Origin: Croceibacterium ferulae | GTDB lineage: Bacteria > Pseudomonadota > Alphaproteobacteria > Sphingomonadales > Sphingomonadaceae | Length of the DNA stretch: 64,000 bases | Direction: 5' to 3' | NCBI RefSeq assembly: GCF_003660445.1 | Contig: NZ_QZVQ01000002.1 | Location: 478,272 to 542,271 of the forward strand | Shown here: positions 51,340 through 59,186 of the stretch, piece by piece | Layout of the letters: each line of letters opens with the position of its first letter | Numbering within the stretch: position 1 is the stretch's first letter | Notes under the pieces: model-generated | The model's input: the letters and a program-made list of their open reading frames with translations, nothing else | Told to the model about the DNA's origin: nothing | Database searches by the model: none | Program-made: the position numbers and the translations under genes

Positions 51340-53502
51340 ATGCATCGGACGACCTCGTTCACATCCCTCCGCCAGTGGTTGCCAACCCAGTATCTGTGGC
51401 CGGTAATGCTACTGATCGGCACGTGCTTGGGATCGCTTGTTCTCATTGTCGCGGTGACAACACGAGCTCAGGACAAGTTGCAGCTCGCACGAGAGCAGCA
51501 TTCGGTCGAGCAGGCAGTCCAGAACACGGTCGAAATGGCGATCCATGATCTTCAGGACTATGCCAAGTGGGATGACGCGGTCCGCCACATCTCGCAGAAG
51601 TTGGACACCGAGTGGATTGCTGATAACGTGGTGGCTTACTTAGCAGGCACTCAAGGCTACTCGCATGTTCTGGTGCTCGACGGTAGCGACAACGTAGTCT
51701 TCGCGCGAGTCCCGGGAGGCGCAATCAAAGAAGCCGCAACCCTCGTTGCGGCAAGGGAGTTCCGCCGCGAGGTAGCAAACGTGAGAGCCATGCCCGTAAC
51801 TGGCAATCCCATCGTTGGCGGGTACGTTCGGCTCGGGTCAAAGGTGTACATCTACACGGTCGCGCAGATTGTCCCGGTGACAGAGAAGGTCAGATTGCCG
51901 GAACGCTCGACGCATCTGCTCGCGATCGCTCGGCCCATCGATAGTGATTTCCTGCGGTCGTTGGCTGACAATCAGCAGGTACAGCAACTAAGCTTGGTAT
52001 TGGAACCAGTCAGAGCCGGTTCGCAGGTGGCTCTCGGCGGCGTTGGCGGCAAGACGCAGGCGTGGCTCACGTGGAAGCCCAGTACGCCCGGGGCTGAGCT
52101 TAGCCGGGGGATACTCCCCCTCTTCCTGATTGTAGGGGTTCTGACGTTGGCTGTGGGCGCCCTTATCGTCCGACTTGGCGCAGGGACAATCAAGGCGCTG
52201 CAATCGAGCGAGACTCATGCACGTCATCTGGCCTTGCATGATGCGCTCACCGGCTTGCCGAACCGGCGAGCTCTTATGCAACATATCGAAAGCCTTGCAG
52301 CCGACAGCGCAGATCTGACCTTGCTCTGGCACGATCTCGACGGCTTCAAGGATGTGAACGATTTGTACGGGCATGCTGCCGGCGATGCTGTTCTTCGACA
52401 GGTTGAGGAACGGCTTAGCGCCGCATTGCCCTGCGTTTTTGTCGCTCGTGTGGGGGGAGACGAATTCGTTGCGGTACTGAACGCCCCCAGTGTTGAAGAT
52501 ATCCATCATGCCACCGGCGCAGTGCTTGGCGCCTTCGCCGCTTCGTTTCTTGTAGGGACTTACCAGATCCGGCTGGGCGTGAGCATCGGATGCGCAGGAC
52601 TGGGCGGTTCGTCCCTGTCACCAAGCGAGCTGATGAGGCGCGCCGATGCCGCTATGTATGCAGCCAAGTCACAGGGCAAGGGATGCTGGCGCGTCTTCGA
52701 GGCCTCTATGGACCACGTTCATCATCTACGCGTAACCATGGAGAAAGACCTCGGAGAGGCAATAGCCACCGGTGGGATAGAAGTTGTTTATCAGCCGATC
52801 GTTGATGCAGGATCAAACAAAATTGTAGCGGTTGAAGCGCTTTCACGATGGACCCATCCGGTTCACGGCACCGTTTCCCCCGACGTCTTCATACCGTTAG
52901 CGGAACAGGTCGGGATGATTGACGCGCTTGGCCGGCACGTTTTGCGTGAAGCATGCCGAGCTTCGGCAGCATTACCGATCCAGCTTTCAATTAATCTGTC
53001 GCCGGCACAATTCTGGGATCAGAATCTTGTCCGCGATATCAGCATGATCCTCGAAGAAGCACATTTCCCTTCTGAACGCCTCGAGGTCGAAATTACTGAG
53101 AGCTACCTGTTGCGCCAGCCACAGGCTGCAGCTGAGATACTAGAACAACTGCGAGGGACAGGTGTAACTGTCGCACTCGACGACTTTGGTACGGGTTTTG
53201 CCAGCATCGGCTATCTGCGCCAGCTACCCCTTGATCGCTTGAAGATTGACAAGCAGTTCATCAAACCGCTCGAGTCTGGGGGACGAGGCTTGGATCTCGT
53301 CTGCGCGATCAGCGCCCTTGCCGCGTCGCTTGGGCTCGAAATCACGGCAGAGGGCGTCGAAACGGAAGAACAAGCGGCGATGGCCCGCCTTGCCGGATGC
53401 TCGCAGTTGCAAGGTTGGCTGTTCGGACGCCCTATGGCCATGAGCGACCTTGTAGATCTACTGGAAACTACTGCGACCTCACCTGCCAGACAGGTGGCCT
53501 AA
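51340..53502 (+). CDS. CHASE4-like GGDEF-EAL protein (diguanylate cyclase/phosphodiesterase), lower-GC
   Basis: 720 residues. A TM helix (about 18-41), a periplasmic CHASE4-like sensor (about 55-240, with YAKWDDAVRH), a second TM (about 250-275), GGDEF (residues 372-376 in VGGDEF) and EAL (499-501 in VEALSRW) are in order. Both catalytic motifs are intact. The RxxD inhibitory I-site expected five residues before GGDEF is absent. Base usage is AT-richer than its neighbours. GGAG lies one base from the ATG. Confidence 0.88.
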   Translation: MHRTTSFTSLRQWLPTQYLWPVMLLIGTCLGSLVLIVAVTTRAQDKLQLAREQHSVEQAVQNTVEMAIHDLQDYAKWDDAVRHISQKLDTEWIADNVVAYLAGTQGYSHVLVLDGSDNVVFARVPGGAIKEAATLVAAREFRREVANVRAMPVTGNPIVGGYVRLGSKVYIYTVAQIVPVTEKVRLPERSTHLLAIARPIDSDFLRSLADNQQVQQLSLVLEPVRAGSQVALGGVGGKTQAWLTWKPSTPGAELSRGILPLFLIVGVLTLAVGALIVRLGAGTIKALQSSETHARHLALHDALTGLPNRRALMQHIESLAADSADLTLLWHDLDGFKDVNDLYGHAAGDAVLRQVEERLSAALPCVFVARVGGDEFVAVLNAPSVEDIHHATGAVLGAFAASFLVGTYQIRLGVSIGCAGLGGSSLSPSELMRRADAAMYAAKSQGKGCWRVFEASMDHVHHLRVTMEKDLGEAIATGGIEVVYQPIVDAGSNKIVAVEALSRWTHPVHGTVSPDVFIPLAEQVGMIDALGRHVLREACRASAALPIQLSINLSPAQFWDQNLVRDISMILEEAHFPSERLEVEITESYLLRQPQAAAEILEQLRGTGVTVALDDFGTGFASIGYLRQLPLDRLKIDKQFIKPLESGGRGLDLVCAISALAASLGLEITAEGVETEEQAAMARLAGCSQLQGWLFGRPMAMSDLVDLLETTATSPARQVA

Positions 53503-53848
53503 AGCGTTTGTCTCGCAAGATGCTGATCTAAAACATAAAGAAGTATCACCATCGTATGAGTTTGCAGCTCGATAGACTGATTGGCGGGAATGGGGCGTGA
53601 GCTGCCTCGCGGCTTCTGGCTGAGGCTGACCCCATTATGGACACTCAGCGGGTTTACTCCGGTCCTCGATAGCGGACATCCATTCATCTTGCTAAATCGT
53701 CGGCTTCGGGTTGATCGGCGAACACGCGGACCAGCTGAGCTGGGGAACGCTGCTGCCCGTCGGCTACTCGCGGACAAATTGGCGATAGATACCGTGCCGC
53801 GCCGAGAACACCGGGGATCCTTTTAGAGAACGCGCCAAGCTGATTGCC
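53503..53848. other. 346-bp gap between convergent GGDEF-EAL and hybrid kinase genes
   Basis: A frame at 53581-53826 is open for 81 codons but shows no recognisable domain and no ribosome site. I treat the region as non-coding. Confidence 0.4.
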
Positions 53849-55783
53849 TCAAGTCAGCTCCGCATCTGGTCGCGTGAATGGGGACGCATCAACCAATTGG
53901 TTGATGCAAGCGGCTAAAGTCTCAAGCTTGTACGGCTTGCGGAGTATCGGGAATTTGCGCTCGTTGATCGGGATGAACTGCTTGCTGCTGTAGCCGCTGG
54001 CGAGGAGGATGGGGAGCTCGCTGTGCGACTGCTTTATCTGTGTCGCCAGTTCAAGCCCGCTCATGCCGGGCATGACAATATCGGAGAATACGAAGTCGAC
54101 CTCGTATTCTCCGATCAAGCGTAGCGCTTCGTAGCCATCGGACGCCTCGACCACCTTGCAACCGAGATCCTCAAGCAGCTGGCGGGCGAAGTAGCGAACA
54201 TGTTCGCTATCTTCCACAAGCAGAACTCTAAGGCCATTCGGGAGCACGGCGTCATCGGCAGGAGCTTGCTCGATTTGGCGCTGCTTCTCGGTTCGGGGGA
54301 GCCAAAGCTCTACCAGCGTGCCTTTGCCCACCTCAGACTCGATACGGGCCGATCCGCCTGATTGCACCGCATAGCCGTGTATCTGCGAAAGGCCGAGTCC
54401 AGTGCCCTTTCCGGTCGGCTTGGTGGTGAAGAACGGCTCGAACACGCGCTTGAGCGTCTCACGCGGAATGCCTTCGCCGGTGTCTCGGATCGACAACATG
54501 ACCCCATCTCCCTCGTCCCGAGGTGCATTCGCCGTCGAGATTTCGATCTGGCCGCCTTGAGCCATGGCATCGCGGGCATTGAGAACGGCGTTCAGCAATG
54601 CGGCTTCGAGGCCGGTCGGATCGATCTCAACTGGCCAGAGAGCTGGCGCAAGATTAAGCTGGAGATTGTAAAGACTTCCGAGCGTGCGCTGAAGCATCTC
54701 TCCCATGGCATCCAGCCGGACACTGAGATCGATGACTTCAGGCTCAAGCGGCTGGCGACGAGCAAAGGCAAGCAGCTGCGAGGTCAAACTGGTCGCCCGC
54801 TCAGCCGTCTCCAGCATGGCGCTCAAATAGCGGTTCCGCTTTTCGAGCGGCAGGTCCGGCTGCTTCAGCAAAAGATCCGCCGAACCGCGCATGACGGTCA
54901 ACAGGTTGTTGAAGTCATGAGCGATGCCGCCGGCGAGCTCGCCCAGCGCCTGGAGCTTTTGAGATTGAAGCAATGCCTCCTGGGTATGGCGTAGCTCCTG
55001 CTCTGCCTGCTTTTTCTCGCTGATATCTCGCGTGATCTTGGCAAAGCCCACATGCTCGCCCACTTCATTGTAGATGGGGTCGATCAGAACCTGGGCCCAG
55101 AACAGGGTGCCATCCTTCCGAACCCGCCGAGCCTCTGCTTCAAACTTGCCATCCCGCAGGGATGTTTCCAGCGCTTTTCTTGGCACGTCGCGGGCGCGAT
55201 CTTCCTCGATGTAGAAGAGGGAGAAGTGCTGCCCAAGCACCTCTTGTTCCTCGTAGCCCTTGATCGCTTGTGCGCCGGAGTTCCAGCTCGTCATCCTGCC
55301 ATGCGGGTCGAGCATGTAAATCGCGTAGTCGCGCACCCCCTCAACCAGCATTTTAAGTTGAAGCGCACTGTCATAGGTGGCCTGCTCGAGACGCCGCTTC
55401 TCGGTTATGTCCCGAGTGATTTTGGCGAACCCGATCAGCGATCCGTCCTCATTGTGAACGGCATCCACGATCACATGTGCAAGGAACTTCGCCCCATCCT
55501 TACGGATTCGCCAGCCTTCCATTTCGAACCGCTTCTGCTCCGCGGCGGTCTTCAAGACACGAGCGGGCAAGCCGGCCTGTTGGTCGTCCGGCAGGAAGAA
55601 TTTGGAGAAATGCTGGCCGATGATCTCATCGGCCTCATACCCCTTGAAGCGGCGGGCGCCGGAGTTCCAAGTGGTGACACGCCCCTCGAGGTCCAGCATG
55701 TAGATCGCGTAATCCGTCACCGCATCCACAAGCAGCTGAAACGTCTCGGCTGGAGGCTGCTTGTTGATGCCGACTGTCGTCAA
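53849..55783 (-). CDS. PAS-PAS hybrid histidine kinase with C-terminal receiver
   Basis: 644 residues with no TM segment, so cytoplasmic. Two near-duplicate PAS domains (about 12-130 and 140-260; YAIYMLD, WNSGA, GQHFS in each) precede HisKA (H289 in GGIAHDFNNLL), HATPase (about 385-505) and a receiver with Asp568 (VFSDIVMPG). It lies just downstream of the LOV-HTH gene on the same strand. The PAS domains lack the GxNCRFL flavin motif, so they are not LOV sensors. Its promoter region has an inverted repeat (55820). Confidence 0.9.
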   Translation of the reverse strand: MTTVGINKQPPAETFQLLVDAVTDYAIYMLDLEGRVTTWNSGARRFKGYEADEIIGQHFSKFFLPDDQQAGLPARVLKTAAEQKRFEMEGWRIRKDGAKFLAHVIVDAVHNEDGSLIGFAKITRDITEKRRLEQATYDSALQLKMLVEGVRDYAIYMLDPHGRMTSWNSGAQAIKGYEEQEVLGQHFSLFYIEEDRARDVPRKALETSLRDGKFEAEARRVRKDGTLFWAQVLIDPIYNEVGEHVGFAKITRDISEKKQAEQELRHTQEALLQSQKLQALGELAGGIAHDFNNLLTVMRGSADLLLKQPDLPLEKRNRYLSAMLETAERATSLTSQLLAFARRQPLEPEVIDLSVRLDAMGEMLQRTLGSLYNLQLNLAPALWPVEIDPTGLEAALLNAVLNARDAMAQGGQIEISTANAPRDEGDGVMLSIRDTGEGIPRETLKRVFEPFFTTKPTGKGTGLGLSQIHGYAVQSGGSARIESEVGKGTLVELWLPRTEKQRQIEQAPADDAVLPNGLRVLLVEDSEHVRYFARQLLEDLGCKVVEASDGYEALRLIGEYEVDFVFSDIVMPGMSGLELATQIKQSHSELPILLASGYSSKQFIPINERKFPILRKPYKLETLAACINQLVDASPFTRPDAELT

Positions 55784-55819
55784 GACTTGATCCTATGCTA
55801 GCCCCGCGCGCTCGCGAAC

Positions 55820-55835
55820 ATGGACCAAAGTCCAT
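55820..55835. promoter_or_regulatory. Inverted repeat ATGGAC-N4-GTCCAT upstream of the hybrid kinase
   Basis: A perfect 6-bp inverted repeat with a CAAA spacer, 36 bases before the kinase start codon. A LuxR-type HTH protein is encoded next door (55897), and such proteins bind short dyads. As I recall, characterised EL222 target DNA includes a GTCCAT half-site; this should be checked. Confidence 0.5.
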
Positions 55836-55856
55836 ACTGGGCTGCCCTCACCGCGC

Positions 55857-55876
55857 AACAGGAATCCCGTCCTGTT
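55857..55876. terminator. Stem-loop after the LOV-HTH gene
   Basis: Perfect 7-bp inverted repeat AACAGGA / TCCTGTT with a 6-base loop, starting 20 bases after the LOV-HTH stop on the minus strand. No T-run follows. It could also be a second protein-binding site ahead of the kinase. Confidence 0.35.
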
Positions 55877-55896
55877 CAAATGGGCAGCACCTTGAA

Positions 55897-56532
55897 CTAG
55901 AATCCAGCTTCGATCCCCAGCCGCATAGCTTCAGCCATAGTGGACACGCCCAGGCGTCTGACCAGCGCGCTTCGATGCATCTTGATGGTCTTCTCAGTGA
56001 CGCCCAGCTGCTCGCCGATCTGCCGATTACGCATGCCCCGGGCCACCAGGCGCAGAACGGACTGCTGTTGCCTTGTTAGCTGTCCTATTCGCGCCGCGGC
56101 CGAAGCGCGAAGGTGGTCGCTCTGGCCGACAGCGACCTCCATTTGACTGCCAACGAAGTAGGCCGGCATCCCGCGATCGTCGAAGACAGGGGCGATCATC
56201 ACAGCGTTCAGAAACCTGCTGCCGTCCTTTCGGTAGTTGACAAGCTCAAGCACGATTGTCGAAGCTGCGGCGACTGCGTGGGCAAGCGCCGCGGAGTGCG
56301 CCCGCTCGGTTTCCGGGCCGGCAAGCATACGGCAGTTGCGGCCGATGAGCTCGCTTTCCGCATAGCCTGTAAGCTGCTCGAACTGCCGGTTAGCCGCGAT
56401 GATCGGGTTGTCGTCTGCCCTTGGATTTGTGACGACCGAGGCGATCGGCGAGCGCCGAATAGACTGGATGAGCTCCCGTTCGTCGCTGTTGCGCCTGTCC
56501 GGACTGTCATCGGTGAACATCCCACCGCTCAT
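55897..56532 (-). CDS. LOV-HTH blue-light-responsive transcription factor (EL222-like)
   Basis: 211 residues; M5 at 56520 is an alternative start. The LOV domain has the flavin-adduct motif GRNCRML with Cys67, the FMN-contact residues Asn99 and Asn109 (ELVNYRKDGSRFLN) and the conserved Gln130 (GSQMEV). The C-terminal LuxR-type HTH (about 150-211) contains LTRQQQSVLRLVARGMRNRQIGEQLGVTEKTIKMH. Architecture and size match EL222 of Erythrobacter, in which light releases the HTH to dimerise and bind DNA. It likely controls the kinase and perhaps the nearby GGDEF-EAL genes. Confidence 0.9.
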   Translation of the reverse strand: MSGGMFTDDSPDRRNSDERELIQSIRRSPIASVVTNPRADDNPIIAANRQFEQLTGYAESELIGRNCRMLAGPETERAHSAALAHAVAAASTIVLELVNYRKDGSRFLNAVMIAPVFDDRGMPAYFVGSQMEVAVGQSDHLRASAAARIGQLTRQQQSVLRLVARGMRNRQIGEQLGVTEKTIKMHRSALVRRLGVSTMAEAMRLGIEAGF

Positions 56533-56851
56533 ATGCCAATATGGTTGGTAACGGCAAACCTGATCCTGTTACCCATAACAGCCCGCCGCAGGTGAGCTCG
56601 GCTGCTCTAGCCTTCCACCATTCATGACTCCGCTCCCCGCTGGCGCTCAGCCTTAGGCTGTCCGCGTTCCGGGCCCAAAGTGGGGTAGCTGGACGACGCT
56701 CAACAGGGCAAACGTCTTCCCGCAGCTTGCGGCCGCTTCCCGGCGCTCAGATAGCGCTGATACACAGCAAGTTATGGGCGAAAGCGAGCTTACACCCCCT
56801 CCACCGATCGCTGGCTGGGGCGCGGAAAAGGTTGCCAAGCGCCGCGGCCGC
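56533..56851. other. 319-bp region upstream of the LOV-HTH gene
   Basis: No gene is supported; a frame at 56653-56880 overlaps the next gene and has no recognisable domain. The LOV-HTH promoter should lie here. A near-perfect dyad is at 56545-56575, described separately. Confidence 0.45.
56545..56575. promoter_or_regulatory. Dyad TTGGTAAC-N15-GTTACCCA upstream of the LOV-HTH gene
   Basis: The arms match at 7 of 8 positions and are spaced by 15 bases. The dyad begins 13 bases before the LOV-HTH start. It could bind a dimeric regulator, including LOV-HTH itself. Confidence 0.4.
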
Positions 56852-59068
56852 TCAGGTTGAGGCAGGCTGTGCGAGAGCAAGGCGCATCTCGTGCGCCGGC
56901 ATGGGTCGGGCCAGCAAATAGCCCTGAAGAGAATTGCAGCCGATGCCCGACAGGAAGCGCTGCTGTTCCGCAGTTTCCACGCCCTCCGCCGTGACCTTCA
57001 GCCCACTGGCGCGCGCCAGGTCCATGATCGCGCTGATGATCGCTCGGCCATCATTGCCCGATCCAATGCCACTGACAAACGATCGATCGATCTTGAGACG
57101 ATCTACGCTCAGTGCCTGCAGGTGGCTGAACGACGAATATCCTGTGCCGAAATCGTCGAGCGCGACTCTCACCCCGGCCGCCCGCAAGATCTTCAAATTG
57201 ACATCGCAACCCGCTGCGTTCTCTATCAAGCTCGTCTCGGTCAGCTCGACCTCGAGCCTCTCTGGAGGGAAGCTGGCCTCCTTCAGGATCGACAGTGCAC
57301 GGTTGGCAAAATGCGGGTCGCGAAGCTGCACCGCGGACACGTTCACGGCAACCGAACCGATCGGCCAGTCACCCGCATCGCGGCAAGCCTGCTCGAGCAC
57401 CCATTCACCGATCTGGGTGATCTGCCCTGTCTGCTCTGCGATCGGCACGAACAATGCAGGCGAGATCAGGCCCTTTTCCGGATGGTGCCAGCGCAGCAGT
57501 GCCTCTGCACCCGTAATCGCACCGCTCTCTGGCGAGAACAGCGGCTGGTAGTACACCTCCAGCTGGTCGCCGGCATCGACCGCGAGGCGCAGATCGTTCT
57601 CGATCTGCTTGCGGCCCTGGATGCTGGCATCCATGGCGGGGGCGAAGAACAGGAATCGGCCCTTCCCGGCGGCCTTTGATTCGTACAGCGCGATGTCCGC
57701 CTTGCGGGCAAGCTCCGCCCGGTTCCCCGCATCGGCGGGACCGATGGCGATGCCGATGCTCACACCCACACGAGCCTGGGTGCCTGAGACGGCAAACGGT
57801 TCGTCGATGACCTCGATCAGCCGGAGGCACAGCACCTCCACCTCGGCGGGAGAGCGTACCCCCGTCTGGATGATCGCGAACTCGTCCCCGCCGATCCGGG
57901 CGACCAGGTCGGTGCTGCGGATCACCGCTTGCAGACGCGCGCCCACCGCTTGGATCAACTCGTCCCCGGCCGGATGGCCAAGCGTGTCGTTCACGCCCTT
58001 GAACCCGTCGAGATCGAGGTACAGCAGCGCGACCGAACGGCCTTGCGCGTCGGCGGCTGCCAGCTCGTGTGCCAGCCGGTCGTCGAACATCATGCGATTA
58101 GGCAAGCCGGTCAGTGTATCATGGAACGCCAAGTGCTGCGCCTGGGTCTCGCTTGCCTCCCGCGCCAGGATGCTGCGGCGGATGTGGCGCAGCAGGACCG
58201 CCAGCACACCGCAAACCAGAACTAGCGAAAGGATTGAAAGCGGCAGCACCCGCTTGATCAGCAGCGTGCCCGGCCGGAACGGCTCCCAGCTGAGATAACC
58301 GAAGGTCTGCCCGCCATCATCGCGAAGTGGAACAATACCGCTTACATCCGCGGGCCGATCGATCCTGAAATGGGCATCCTGCAGGGCATATGACATTGCC
58401 AGTTCCTGTAGGAAGGCCCCGTCGAGGTACCGAATCGCAAGGTGGATCGGCTCTGTGCCCGCCCGCTGCACGACCTCGCCGCTGTCGCTGACGATGGGTT
58501 TGGCACTGACAATGGCCGGCCGCGATCCGACCACGCCCAAGTCGATTGCGCCAGGGGTGAGCATACGGGTGTTCTTGGGCGCGGCGGTGCCCGGTCGGGC
58601 CATCGCAGCGTGCACTTTAGCGAGGAGGGGCATGGCTATGCTCCGCAACTCCGAGTCAAACTCAGCCGGGCCGACTACATGGCCGGCCTGCATGCCGTAG
58701 ATCGGCTCTCCGCTGGCGCTGAGTACGAAGATTTCATCAAGACGATGGTAGCTGGCCATCCAGGTGCCGAGATTGCTGTCAATCCATGCAAGGTCCGGCA
58801 CCGGTGCCCTGACCTGCAGCAACGCATCGTCCCACACGGTCACGCCTTCCTGGTCGTGCGCCGTTGCATCGATCCGTTGCTGCAGCACCGTTGCGAGCAG
58901 GTTCTGCTGGTTCTCGGTAGCCACCTGATCGGCCTTACCGGCGGCGACAACGATCAGTCCCGCGAGCACCGCCGCCACCATGAGAACGGCTGCGAAGGCG
59001 GGCACCACGAATTGCAGCAGAAATCGCGATCGTTCGCTTACCGGGTTGCCGTTCGCGCGGATTTGCAT
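56852..59068 (-). CDS. CHASE4-like GGDEF-EAL protein with inhibitory site
   Basis: 738 residues. TM helix about 17-43, CHASE4-like sensor about 50-260 (WDDALLQVRAP), TM about 273-295, then GGDEF (393-397) and EAL (522-524 in GAEALLRW). Both catalytic motifs are intact. An RxxD I-site (Arg384-Asp387) sits five residues before GGDEF, allowing product inhibition; the paralogue at 51340 lacks it. GC content is normal for this genome. Confidence 0.9.
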   Translation of the reverse strand: MQIRANGNPVSERSRFLLQFVVPAFAAVLMVAAVLAGLIVVAAGKADQVATENQQNLLATVLQQRIDATAHDQEGVTVWDDALLQVRAPVPDLAWIDSNLGTWMASYHRLDEIFVLSASGEPIYGMQAGHVVGPAEFDSELRSIAMPLLAKVHAAMARPGTAAPKNTRMLTPGAIDLGVVGSRPAIVSAKPIVSDSGEVVQRAGTEPIHLAIRYLDGAFLQELAMSYALQDAHFRIDRPADVSGIVPLRDDGGQTFGYLSWEPFRPGTLLIKRVLPLSILSLVLVCGVLAVLLRHIRRSILAREASETQAQHLAFHDTLTGLPNRMMFDDRLAHELAAADAQGRSVALLYLDLDGFKGVNDTLGHPAGDELIQAVGARLQAVIRSTDLVARIGGDEFAIIQTGVRSPAEVEVLCLRLIEVIDEPFAVSGTQARVGVSIGIAIGPADAGNRAELARKADIALYESKAAGKGRFLFFAPAMDASIQGRKQIENDLRLAVDAGDQLEVYYQPLFSPESGAITGAEALLRWHHPEKGLISPALFVPIAEQTGQITQIGEWVLEQACRDAGDWPIGSVAVNVSAVQLRDPHFANRALSILKEASFPPERLEVELTETSLIENAAGCDVNLKILRAAGVRVALDDFGTGYSSFSHLQALSVDRLKIDRSFVSGIGSGNDGRAIISAIMDLARASGLKVTAEGVETAEQQRFLSGIGCNSLQGYLLARPMPAHEMRLALAQPAST

Positions 59069-59186
59069 GGATGCACGCTTGCGTGAGCGGGATTAAGAAC
59101 GCGTTGCCGCACCACCTCCGTCTTTCGTGGTAATCGTGCGGCACCCTTTAATGAGATCGTTACGGCCAGGTCTCACTTGAGCGTTC

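Noticed and set aside
53581..53826. 81-codon frame between GGDEF-EAL and the hybrid kinase
   Set aside because: No domain and no ribosome site; composition looks like non-coding DNA.
53849..55783. Hybrid kinase as a LOV photoreceptor
   Set aside because: Its two PAS domains lack the GxNCRFL motif with the adduct-forming Cys, so flavin photochemistry is not supported.
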